From the NCBI GenBank assembly GCA_003024785.1, contig PUQB01000105.1, forward strand, positions 372,001 to 436,000: a stretch of 64,000 bases of DNA, read 5' to 3'. The notes beneath the pieces were generated by a model. It saw only the letters and a program-made list of their open reading frames with translations, made no database searches and was not told the origin of the DNA. Of this stretch, positions 14,148-27,054 are shown piece by piece; the first letter of the stretch is position 1; each line of letters opens with the position of its first letter. Both the position numbers and the translations under genes were made by a program. This DNA comes from Selaginella tamariscina (taxonomy: Eukaryota; Streptophyta; Lycopodiopsida; Selaginellales; Selaginellaceae).

Positions 14148-15783
14148 AATAATACAATTTTAATATTATAATCTATACTAAACTAATACACCACTACTGT
14201 ACCCAATATGTACCAACAGTGTATATTGTTAAACAATATACAAGTTACCCGCCTGCATATATATATGTGTGTGTGTGTGTGCGTACACACACAGGTACAT
14301 ATATATAGGCGTATAAGACACGCTGTGATGGTTACATGTAGACATATAAGTCCTATAGATATACAGGTACATTACGGCATATATCATACGCACATGCATG
14401 TACAGGTACAGGTACAACTCAATGTCACGGTTACGAATTTTTTTAGTCCCGTATCTAAATAGAACTCTCACATATAGATTCTGTGACATATACTGATATA
14501 CGATTATGTGACATATTGACCTGTGTGTGCGTGCGAACGTGCGTGTGTGTGTGTGTGTGCGTGTAGGTGGTTCGAAACTCATACAGGATTTTGCTTGCAG
14601 TTGAAAATGCGCGCCCATATAATACCCAATGGGGTGTACCGGGGATGGAATATGGCGAAAGCATATATTGTCCTAACAAATCATATCCAATCTGCACATG
14701 GGTATGTGGAGTAGAATAGACCTTGTTTTATTATTTTATTTATTTTATATTAATTAAAACAAAAGGGCCTTGCTTTTTATATGCTTGGATTTTACTTACC
14801 TGTTTATTATTTTAACTTAAAATATTGATGTAAAAGGCTGAAAATTGATAGACTAAGGACATATCTAGGAATAAGTGCACATATTTAATTAATAAACTTA
14901 ATATAATAATGTAAAACAATACTATAGTTCATAACCACCTACATTAAATCATGGATTTAACTAATATAGTGTGCAATATTGAATTGACGTTTATAAGAGA
15001 TTTTCTTTTTTCCATATGTTTTTATATTCAATTAATAAACTTAATATTATAGTGTGCAATTTTGAATTGTATTTTATATATAACTATTCAGTAAAGTCAC
15101 TGCTAGTTCTGTTTCTGTTTGATGTATCCATTGGGGACCAGTAATGATATTGTCCAGTAAGCATAAGATAATATATATACTATATATAAACATATAACAT
15201 TAAATGTGTAAAGCATATATATATATATATTTACACATACTTATCTGTAGTGTAGCATGTGTGTGTAGGCAATAATGGATGTTTGTTGCTGGCCATATGC
15301 ATATATGCTCATCAGCCATGATGCATGCCTTGGCAATTATGAGGGCAATCTAGTGCATGTGTCAGAAGGGCTCCTCCATACCAGACATACCCCAGATAAA
15401 CAAGCCTTAAACATTTTTCCTTACTTTATATAACTAGTTACCCTTTCCTTTGCAAGTATAAACAATGACTCCCTTGCTTCTTGTGGTCTACATTCCGTTT
15501 TAAAATATCACATCTCTTTCACCCTTGTTGTTTTCTGTGCAAACTTGTATATATATATTGGTATGATTTGAAACAATCAAACATGATTTATATGCAAGCA
15601 AACGCTGTTGCCCTTGTTCCTCGGCAACCAGGGCAGCAGCAGTTATGTACATAACAATTCTGTTGTGTCTTGCAAAAGATAATTAAGAGATAGTCAAAGT
15701 ATCACTTGGACGTATTAAATCCGATAAACAAAAAAATGTACACAGCAGTTCATTCCTTTCCTTACAGTTTGCTGTACACCCCT
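14148..15783. other. Intergenic region, no gene recognised
   Basis: Between the 3' ends of PUM24 and the HD-Zip gene. It contains GT/GC dinucleotide runs (14268-14293, 14520-14565), short AT runs and AT-rich stretches. A 240-base open frame on the minus strand (14697-14455) has no family I recognise and ends in dinucleotide repeat. Confidence 0.55.
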
Positions 15784-16804
15784 TTACACAGGCTGGGAAA
15801 ACCTCGTGTTTGTATTATGAAAGCTCGCAGTTGGCTTGATAATTGAAGTGTTCCTGTTGCTGTTGCTGTTGTTGTTTTCCATAGAGGCCAGCCTTTCACA
15901 GGAAGGGCACATTGTAAGGGTTGTAGCAGGGAGAGGCATATAGAAATCATGTGTTATAACACATGGGGGAGATATCTTTAATGCCCTTAACTCCTGTAGT
16001 TCCTTTTGCAGCCTCCTGTTTTCTTCACTAAGTCCCTCGCAGTACTTCTTGAGAAGCTCACAGTCTACCTCTGTCTGTTTAAGCTTTGTCCTACAAACAT
16101 ATATGTAGTCTATAAACAAGAAATCCTTCTACCGACTGAGAGCTTACCTTGCTCTTCTGTTTTGAAACCAGACTTCTACTTGCCTCGGTCGGAGACTTAA
16201 CTGCTTAGCCAGTGCATTCTTTTGCTTCTGGAAAACCACAGTAAGACACACGCGCGCGCACGCACACGCTAGAAACTTACAGGATTCAGTGTGCTGTGCT
16301 CTCTGAAACTCTCCTCGAGGAGGGCAGACTGTTCTTTGGAGAGTCTTAGCTTCTTTCGGGTACCCCCTTCTTCTTCATCACTTGCAGCTCGAGCTAAAAC
16401 GTTTTGTTCGGATTCTTCTACTTCTCGCTCTCTCTTCTTGCTAGTTGGCTCCATGAGCTGAAACCCACCAGCTTCCTCAGCTTCTGTGAGGCAAGGGATT
16501 GCGTTCATATCTAGCCCCTTGCAATTTGCAGCTTCTGCAGAATGAATTTTGAGCAATCTTGCCATGTAAAGATCAAGAACTTACCATTTGAATCGGATGT
16601 TTCGGGACGGGACTTGCTGAACAGGGACTGCCAGAGAAGGCCATTGTTCTTCTTCTGTGGGAGAGGGCGAGGGAGAAGATCAAGCTGCAGTGGGTCGGAT
16701 GCATCGTTATGAGTCGCGGAGAAATCTTTACTGCTTTTTGACGGTTGTACACTGATGCTTAGATCTATGCTCAATCCCAAGCTGCAATCCGGTTTGTTCT
16801 CCAT
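15784..16804 (-). CDS. Class II homeodomain-leucine zipper transcription factor
   Basis: Four exons: 16804-16585, 16534-16281, 16227-16148, 16090-15784, all junctions in phase, 286 residues. N-terminus [19 protein letters not shown] resembles the HD-Zip II N-terminal motif with an EAR-like LxLxL repressor patch. The homeodomain begins [18 protein letters not shown], passes [20 protein letters not shown] and ends [17 protein letters not shown]. It is followed at once by a leucine zipper ([19 protein letters not shown]) and the class II hallmark CPSCE (CPSCERL). The C-terminal tail is Asn/Ser-rich. Family role: nuclear, usually repressive binding of AATNATTA-type pseudopalindromes, often in shade and auxin responses. 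The ATG at 16802-16804 was chosen because upstream in-frame sequence lacks family similarity. Confidence 0.92.
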
Positions 16805-17095
16805 GAATCTCTCAGATAAAACGTTGGAATGTGATTCAATATGAAGAAACCACACAAGATTTCTAAAGATTTGTATAGAGATTTCGATAAACCCACAAAG
16901 ATTTCGATCCAATATGAACAACCCACAAAGATTGGATTAAACCCAGATGGAAATTTGATCAAATGTGAGCAACCCAGAGAGGATTCGTTACAAACTAGAA
17001 CGCCCACGAAGGAATTCTAAGAACAAAAGAGGGGGAAATGTGGGTGTTCAAAAGGGGAAGAACACATACTAATATACTTAGACCAACCCACCATA
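16805..17095 (-). promoter_or_regulatory. Probable 5' leader/promoter of the HD-Zip II gene
   Basis: Sequence upstream of the HD-Zip start. It contains several near-copies of a 12-base phrase (ACCCACAAAGAT, around 16890-16935) and no domain-coding frame. Function is inferred from position only. Confidence 0.3.
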
Positions 17096-17205
17096 GCCCG
17101 TCACGCGGCACGTCAGGAGCACGTCGCCGTGACGGGCGGGATTTCGAAGCTCCGGTCGCGCGTGTGGGGACCGGCGTACGGACCCCGCCCACGAGGGGTC
17201 CGTAC
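17096..17205. repeat. Two adjacent GC-rich perfect inverted repeats
   Basis: First pair: 10-base arms 17096-17105 and 17128-17137 (GCCCGTCACG and its complement) around a 22-base loop. Second pair: 11-base arms 17176-17186 and 17195-17205 (GTACGGACCCC and its complement) around 8 bases. The 110-base block is much more GC- and CpG-rich than its surroundings. It could be a foldback transposon remnant or a hairpin in the distal HD-Zip promoter. Confidence 0.8.
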
Positions 17206-20200
17206 ATGGGACCATATTTGTGATTGGAGAGGGGACGAATATTTCCAAACTCGTGTGGGAATTTCTGTGTTGAAAGTATAATCCCATTATCATACATGAT
17301 TGAGGCTATAATTACCTCCTAAACACGGTACAGTAATTCTTAGAATATTTCAATATCCATAGTATATTCTAATAGTCCATTCTTGGTATTATGTAAACGA
17401 AAATTATTTTGAAAAACTATTCATATGATTTAATTAATATATGGTAGGTGATGTATATACAATGATTAATATCAGAAATTTGAGCTGTTTGAATGAATAC
17501 AATTACGTTGTTTGACACTTATACTTTGACAATTGACCATTTCATAGTCGTGTGAAAACTCTCTTCTCCACGTAAACTACACACACACACACACACAGCA
17601 AGTGTTAGAATACGTATGAAGCATAAAGAAGTACAAGATATAACAAATATTAGAAATTGAACAACCAGCTTTCCGAAGATGTTTTTTTCAACACGCAAAG
17701 CTGGTTCAGGGTGTTTTTTTTCTACTTGGCCGATTGTGTTCCGTGAGTGACCGGGTAAGTCGTTTCATTTTCATTTTATTAGAGATTTTTAATTTTATTA
17801 AATAGATTCACTATGATTTTTCCAAGATTATTTCACGACTTTTTTCCCTGCAAATTAGTAAAATAAAAGAAATGACAAACATTACAGTTTTCCTTAACAA
17901 TGGGGTCCCATAACCATGTGAATATAAGCAAATTTTCAAATTCTAATATATGAAAGTTTTCCCGCCTACTATTAAATTTCGACCGTTGGATATGCATTTG
18001 CCCTAAAATTCTAGGTATATACCTTGTCGACTGTATATGCTCCGTATAAGCTGAATTATACTGCATTACACTATGAGAGCTTAAAAGGTTCTAGAAAATA
18101 TTTGAATATAGTATATGTTCAATTATATGGATATCGCGGACACGTAAGGCTAAGTAAGTGGTTTCTGTGATTCCTGTAATATCTTATATACTTGTCAATC
18201 GCTTGCATGAAGAATGACGTCTACTCAACTCTATAAAAGTCATCATTGATAGTATATAAACTATGTAAAAACTATATATAGAGAGAGACTAATTACTTAT
18301 AATTTAATGTTGATAATGTTGTATTAGGGATATTTTCTTCCACAAAGTTTGTCCTTGTTCAATCTAAAGATTACATTTTTTCTACATGAACCAGTATATG
18401 ATAGGTGCACTAAAGGGTCCCCACTTGTGGGTGAGGTGACAAATATGATGCTCATACACCTAACTTTCTTATGATTTCTATAGAAACTTCATATATATGG
18501 AATTGACAAGATATTTTGTTTAATTCTAAGGTTATATATATTATATTAAAAAGCTATTGTTTTTAATTATATTTAAATTAGAGTTTTGCATGTAGATAAT
18601 GGAGTTGACCTGAGAGCTTAAATGATTGTTCTAGCATCTCACTCATGATAGGACTTTGGGGTACTTGGCCCCTCATACTTTTTGTGATTGCCACAGTTTG
18701 CTTGTTGTGGATGAAAACTATTCCACCAAATGTAAGGTCCTCATTTTATATATAATATATATATATATATAGATATATATGATGTGAAGACAAATTATCA
18801 ACTATATATATATGGTGTGTGTAGAACTATCCATGTCCATCAATTACAACTAATTCTCATGGTATAACAACATCAAGCTAGGTCACATTCAACAAGATTG
18901 ATACATTTTATAATCGAGAACTTTTGAGTGTGAAAAGGTGACGGACAAGTCAATGCCCTAAACACTCACGTTACACCCTTAAATTATAATTTTTAGGTTA
19001 ACCGCTTTTTTGTTAGTCAACTCAAAGGGTCCTCTAATGGGGCCACACTCCAATCATTTCCACCGCCATCCGTACTTGCTGTCCACGGGTAGACCTACAA
19101 TTTGGGCCCACCGTACGATTTAATTAGAGTATATTACCATAAAATATTATCAAAAAGATATTCTCTATTTTACAGATACGACACATATTACTCACTTTAA
19201 AAAAAATTAATGAATAGAATATTCCCACAGTTGTCTCTATCATGGTCCAACCCACACGTGTTATGTTGTCTGAAACTGTATCAGAGTTTTATTTCGCCCT
19301 AATAAAGAATTACGACACGTGGACACCACAATAAGCCACGTGTAAACGTATAAGTGTGAAATTAAACAAAAATGTCAACTTGTTGTCCCAGTTCTATTGA
19401 CTTGTTCAATAAGGCACATAATAAATCGAGCTGATTGATTGACCCTAGATACTGGGAATAATAATCTATTCTAAATTTGTTAAGCACTTGGGGGAATCCT
19501 ACGTCATCATCTTCTCTATGTGCTTTGCGTGTAACAAGAGATAAACCCTTAAATATATTATATACTTTATAATTTGTCCTGATCATGTCATAATGTGTGT
19601 GCTGAATGAATAATATTACAAAGTTACCCTCTATGACATACAAATACTGGAATAGTACTTAAATTTAAACAACAAATAAAGTATTATAACAATTTACAAC
19701 TAAGTTAAAATTTAAAATAAACTTTGCCAATAATTTATTCATTTCGATTTTTTTTGTTTATAACTTGGTATATTTTAAATTTGTAATTAGGAATTATGTT
19801 TTAGGGTTTAATCCATTTGGTTGAATTTAAATTAAATTTAGTTTATTTACATAATTAGTTCTCTAAGAATTTTACTCCAGCAAATTTTAATAATAAAAAA
19901 ATATATACTTTTGAAATTAAGATGCTTAGAATGTTAATTATTGGGAATAAAATAATTTATAATGAAAATGTTCTTAGTGATCATGTAATAACATTTGGTC
20001 CTTATATCGTACCCATAGAGTCAGTGCAATCATTTTAGTGAACAGTTGCTGTCGGGCACAGATGCGACCGTCCGACGTGCGCCGACGATACGAAAGAGAT
20101 CCGATTTGATCGCAGCCGTCAGCAGCAACCCAGAACACACATCATTATGGGCCGCCTGATTTGTCGGCCATGACCCCATACATGCATGCCATGCATGCAT

Positions 20201-21117
20201 CATCATTATCACTTTGTAATCATTATCTCCTCGCCGAGATTCGAACTGCTCACCGATTGTGAAATCCGAACACTAAAATAAGATATAATAATTTTGTTTG
20301 TTTACGTGTATATGTGTAATATATATATATATATATATAATGCTATGCCGGCCTAGGAAGACTTGGGAACTTATAGAGCTCGTGTGGAACACAGCAGACA
20401 CAGGAGAATATATTTAGTTGCTTCAGGAGAAACTTCTCAATTGTTAGTGGATATGATTGATGGCAAATCATTATTAATTTTCTTAATTATATATATATAT
20501 ATATATACTATGGCTTTATATAAAAAGGTCACCCGTTGAACTCATAATTTCTTAATTAAAAAATATCCAGATCTTATCAGCATTGATGATATGATCCATT
20601 CAGCAATCATTTGAGTTTGAGTTAACCACAATCACTAATGGTAAATGTTGCTCGATCAAAGTCAAATGTACACACTCGTCTTTACAAAGACTTTTAAACT
20701 AAGTCAAGACATATTTAGACTTGTTAACAACTTCCCACACACATACACACGCACACACATACGTCACACTGTAGTCTCTACAAGGACCTTTAAACTAAGT
20801 CAAGACATATTTAGACTTGTTAACAACTTCCTGTTCATACGTATCCGCATCAGTTAAGATATACAGACGTACATATATAATCTACTAGTATTATACTCAA
20901 AGTCCAATGTACAACCACACACATACAGAACAGTCTATATGAAGACTTCGAACTAAGTACAGACTTGTTAACCACTCGACCAGCTCGCACCCACACTATA
21001 TATAATGGTATATATGTATATGTGACGAATACAAAACAACATCTATACGTATGTGTCTTAATACTTACAAACAACACCACAATTAGTTATATACGTATAA
21101 AAGAGTTATCTTACTTC
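17206..21117. other. Long intergenic region, no gene recognised
   Basis: AT-rich sequence with short AT microsatellites near 18750, 20320 and 20490. A 93-codon open frame on the minus strand (19643-19362) looks protein-like in part (YYSQYLGSINQLDLLCALL) but matches no family I know. A GC-richer patch at 20040-20260 contains CATGCATG-type RY elements near 20180-20200. Confidence 0.55.
20688..20833. repeat. Direct repeat of about 45 bases downstream of the tail-anchored protein gene
   Basis: The phrase TTTAAACTAAGTCAAGACAT and the following 25 bases occur at about 20691-20733 and again at 20789-20833, with a decayed third copy near 20945-20975. A diverged version also lies near 53065-53100. 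Confidence 0.8.
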
Positions 21118-23207
21118 TTACGTCCGACGAGCACGCTTGAGCAATACAAGAGAGAATAGCAGTACAGTGAGGACCATACAGGCCTTGAGCGGTCTATCAA
21201 GTGGTTCCTTCTGTTGGCCACCGAAAAGTGTCCTATCGAGAAACCCAAACACGCTGTGCACCGCGTCCACAAACGAGTCGAGAATATCCCAGAGCGTGTC
21301 CATGAGAGAGTTGGCAGCCACTATGAATGGATTTGTGTGCTGGTGCTCCAGAAACTCAAGTGATGATCCTGTAGAATAGATACGTTAATACATACACATA
21401 CACATACATGTATACACATATAAACGCATTCAAAATTAAACTGTAAAATATATAAAACCTCTGACAATAAACAACAAAGACACACAATGAGCACGTGTTT
21501 GTGTGTATAATGCTTAAACTACTTTTGAGGTTTCGTAAGCTGGTAGTAACAACAATCCCTCTCTCTCTCTCACACAGACACACAAAATAACACACATACA
21601 TACGCATGCATAAGAATACCATCAAGAGTTGGTTGGCTCCTACTCCTACTGCTACTGGTACTGCCACGCAAGAGCTCCTGCACTTTCTCGTTTTGTATAA
21701 AGGCATCCCAGACTGCTGGGTCCCTAGCCAGGGACATTACAGCTGCCTATAAAAAAATGTCAAATTTAATACGACACATTAAAAGTACGTCCCTTCGATA
21801 CAATGCAGTTCCAGAGAGAGAGAGAGAGAGAGAACCTGAACTTCAGGATTACGTTGGAACAATTCCACACACTGCACAACAGCAGGGCTTGGAGCAACAA
21901 CAGCACTTGGTTGTGGCACCACAGCAGTGGGTGCTTGTGAAACTACCGCTTTCTGAACAACCTCTTCTGCAGCACTTGGCCGTGAGATTACAGGACTCTC
22001 TTCCTTCGCTATTGCCTCAAGTTTTGTGGCCTCCTCTGTCTCAGCTTCTCTCGTGGACTTTATCTCATCTATCTCAGCTTCTCTCATGGACTTTATCTCA
22101 TCTGCAGACGCGTCCTCCACCACAGGTTCATACACAGACTCGTGAGCTTCCACCACAGGTTCATACACAGACTCGTGAGCTTCCACCACAGGTTCATATT
22201 CTTCAAACACAGACTCATGAGCTGCTTTTACCACAGATTCATGAGCTTCCACAATAGGTTCATATTCTTCAAACACAGACTCGTGAGCTTCTTCCACCAC
22301 AGGTGCTTTTACCACAGATTCATGAGCTTCCACAGAAGAAGATGACGATGGTTTCCTGATAAACCAAAGAGAAACATTAACATACATAAACACTACTTAA
22401 CCGTGCATGGTATTTTATGTAAGAAGGATGTACATTACGGCAGATGCATCAAAGATACACACACACACACACACATGTATATACGGTGCGGGTGTTTATA
22501 TGTATACACTATAGAAAGACTTCCCACATGAAATAAATGATATAGAAGTACACACATGTATATACGGTGCGGGTGTTTATATGTATACACTACAACACAC
22601 AATGCGAACATATGTCCTCTATTACACACACAGAAATCTCATTAGGCGATGTAACGTATATAGATGCATCCATACATCTGCTTAGCTATGTATACTAGAC
22701 AGACTTCACACATGAAATAAATGATATAGAAGTACACACATGTATATACGGTGCGGGTGTTTATATGTATACACTACAACACACAATGCGAACATATGTC
22801 CTCTATTACACATACACAGGAATCTCATTAGGTGTATATTGGTGTGTATAGATGATCTGTGTTTACTTCTATATCATTTATTTCATGTGTATACTATATG
22901 CACTGCAAAACTTACATATATACACTATATATCTACACACTCATAAACACACAATAGCTGTGTCTATAGATAATTAGCTGCACATATATACAAGAATTGC
23001 AATATATACATATAACTTACAAGGAGAGGAGGTGTCCTGGAGCTCTTTCGATGCCGTCTCGACCTCCTCCATAGTAGGAGCGGCAATGTTTTCTTCTTCA
23101 TCACAGAAATCGTATTCATCATTTACCTCTTCAGGCGATGGCTTCTGCAGCCTCTCCTCCGCCTGAGGGATCACCGACATAGCCGCTTTCTTACCAAATC
23201 TAAACAT
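21118..23207 (-). CDS. Uncharacterised tail-anchored plant protein with Glu/Val-rich repeats
   Basis: At least four exons: 23207-23021, 22355-21836, 21746-21620, 21368-21118. The N-terminus is acidic (MFRFGKKAAMSVIPQ, then EEVNDEYDFCDEEEN). The second exon encodes imperfect repeats of the type EAHESVYEPVV / EAHESVFEEYEPVV. Conserved core: LFQRNPEVQAAVMSLARDPA and VWDAFIQNEKVQELL, a motif I associate with uncharacterised plant proteins. The C-terminus ends in a hydrophobic helix plus basic tail (ACMVLTVLLFSLVLLKRARR), typical of a tail-anchored membrane protein. Exon 1 ends in phase 1 but the next acceptor needs phase 2, so a small exon may be missing or one base is wrong. Function unknown; organelle outer membrane or ER is a guess. 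Confidence 0.7.
22140..22345 (-). repeat. Coding minisatellite, EAHESV-type units
   Basis: Tandem imperfect units in the second exon of the tail-anchored protein gene, encoding EAHESV followed by variable Y/F, EE and EPVV. Frame is kept in every copy, so unit number can vary without breaking the protein. Confidence 0.85.
22471..22840. repeat. Intronic tandem duplication with a 40-base core seen three times
   Basis: A 40-base core containing TATACGGTGCGGGTGTTTAT occurs at 22471-22510, 22552-22591 and 22737-22776. The last two lie in a larger duplicated unit (about 22519-22655 and 22702-22840, offset about 183 bases). All lie in intron 1 of the tail-anchored protein gene. Confidence 0.88.
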
Positions 23208-23498
23208 CTTGCCCTAATCTAAATTAACCCTAATCTCAATGTGTCTTTAACATTATTTATAGACCTTAAGTTTTTCAAATCTTATCCGATTTTAAATTTA
23301 AAAATCCATGAAAACCATTCAGTGAGATTAATTTAAATTATTCACAGACATATATAATCAACATATAATAATATTTTAAAATCTCATTAGTCTAATTTTA
23401 AGATTAATTATAATTTTAAAATATTTACTTTAACTAAATATATAGAAATGATTAATTAAATGAAAGACATAAAATTAATCAATATAAATTTATAATAT

Positions 23499-25213
<1,715 letters not shown>

Positions 25214-25328
25214 TCCCGTGTGTTCTTCAATCCCAAGTAAATAAAACTAATTAAACCGTTAAAATTATATAAAAAATTAATTAAATTAAATTGCCTTGTT
25301 TTGTTTCTTGAACAAAACACATTGTACC

Positions 25329-26912
25329 TTACATCGCTTTCATAGCAGAAAACAGTATAAATCTACCACGTGAAATGCTGGTCCAGTTAACTAAACCACT
25401 GTTTTTGACAATGCTACGTATTTCATTCGCAGTCCATGCCTTGAAAGGGAGCTGCAACTCCATGGTCATCTGCAAAATAATAATTTAATTAATTAATTAA
25501 TTAATATATCATTAATGCTAATCACCTGGCGTATAGGATTGATAAGCACATCCAATGGTGAAGGAGGCTCTGGAAACATGAATGTGCTTGCCACGAAAAC
25601 ACCACCAGGTCGAAGTACTCTAGCTACTTCCGCAACCTGTAATATTAAACTAAATACTAATTAATGATATTAATTAGTGATAATTAAATCTGATTACAGC
25701 AACGCTTGGCTGAGGCCAGCAGTGTATGGCAGCCCCAGAGTGCACAGCAGCCAAGCTATTACTGGCAAAAGGTAGCCTTGCTGCATCTGCTCTGAGTAGT
25801 ATCACCTTACTATTTATAAAAAATAAAAATAAAAAAAACAGAAAATAAATTTAATATAGTAAAATACAATTAAAAAAACAAACAGAAAATTCTCATAATA
25901 AAAAATACAATAATATATTTAAATCATACCTGATATCGACTGTTTTATCTGTTTTCAGAAATCCATGGCATTGCTCGAGCATGGACTCAGAGTAATCCGC
26001 AGCTACAACAGCCTTGTAACTTTTACTGCTGAGGAAACGCCTGGTAAAAGATCCTGTCCCACAGCTGAGGTCCATAATGATCTCCCCACAAGCGTGAGGC
26101 TTCATTATCTCGTCTGCCATTCTAAACTGTATAGATAAATATACAAATAAATAATAGAAATTAATAAATTTACATATATGCACAAACTTCTTATGTGTAT
26201 ATGTGCATGTATGCATCATGTATAAATATATAGATATGCATAACAGAGATGAAACTCATACTTCCTCATCGTAGCCTGGGAAGTTCCATATCCAGAAAAG
26301 ATCACGATAACCTCTATCATAAGTGAATGCTAAAACAGGATTCCTGTTAAATAAAACTAGGCATTATGTGTGTGTTTAAGAACCACGTACAACTTACTGG
26401 AAGAATGAAGTCCCAATAGGAGCGAGTGTGGAGGAAGGGATTGTCAAATCAATTATGCCTTTGGAGCTGCTAGAATATCCCTTCTTACAGTAGCCGCAAG
26501 TGGAAGAAATGGGATTTTCCAGATATCCTACAACAGAAAACGAATACATGTGCGTGCGTGTGCGTGTGCGTGTGTGTGGAGAGAGAGAGAGTTACGTTGT
26601 TTCTCATTGCAACAGATCATTGTATGTGCGTGTGTGTGTGTGTGGAGAGAGAGAGAGAGAGAGTCTTACGGGCTCAGATCTTGTTCCTCATTGCAAAATG
26701 TCTCCAAGCAAACGGGACAAGCAAGCTCCAACTTATCAGCTTTTCTTATAGCTGCTCTCTCCTGCTCAAACTTATTAAAGTTGTGTGCGTGTGCGTGTGC
26801 GTGTGCGTGTGCATACACACACACTTACAGGCGCAAGAGAAGCAGTCGCAAGTAGCCTTGGTCGTTTATGAAATCTGGTAATACATTGTGGTGGTTTCAA
26901 CGTGAGTATCAT
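25329..26912 (-). CDS. UbiE-type SAM methyltransferase, plastid/plastoglobule family, copy B
   Basis: Eight exons: 26912-26829, 26761-26670, 26527-26398, 26343-26262, 26126-25930, 25809-25698, 25636-25526, 25469-25329; about 315 residues. Same architecture as copy A: possible transit peptide (MILTLKPPQCITRFHKR), two CxxC pairs (CPVCLETF, CGYCKKGY), FTYDRGYRD, canonical motif I MDLSCGTGS, AADYSESML, ADAARLPF, IHCWPQP and RVLRPGGVF. Exon borders from the second CxxC exon onward match copy A one for one, so the pair is an old tandem duplication. Exon 2 ends in phase 2 but exon 3 needs phase 1 to read the second CxxC, a one-base conflict. GT/GA runs occupy intron 2 and GT/GC runs intron 1. Confidence 0.86.
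26530..26822. repeat. GT/GC and GA runs in introns 1-2 of methyltransferase B
   Basis: GT-rich then GA runs at about 26548-26590 and 26620-26662, and alternating GT/GC at 26778-26822, each inside an intron of the minus-strand gene. Confidence 0.85.
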
Positions 26913-27023
26913 CTTTGCCTGCTAGAATTAAGTTGGCTTATAAATTCACACAACACACACGCACGCACGCACGCACACACACGATTACACTGAAAAAAGA
27001 AAGAATGAATTCGAAATCGCCAG

Positions 27024-27033
27024 AAACCCTAAA
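27024..27033 (-). promoter_or_regulatory. Telo-box in the leader/promoter of methyltransferase B
   Basis: AAACCCTAAA lies about 110 bases upstream of the start codon at 26912, in the 140-base gap between methyltransferase B and the end of the PPR gene. A single motif, so only weak support. Confidence 0.35.
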
Positions 27034-27054
27034 CCTAATCACCCTTTACCTCCC

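Noticed and set aside
15600..15660. Possible microRNA hairpin downstream of the HD-Zip gene
   Set aside because: Short complementary phrases only; no long stem and no known miRNA sequence recognised.
20030..20270. Possible tRNA or SINE (minus strand GTTCGAATCTC)
   Set aside because: Only a B-box-like phrase; no A box or foldable cloverleaf was found.
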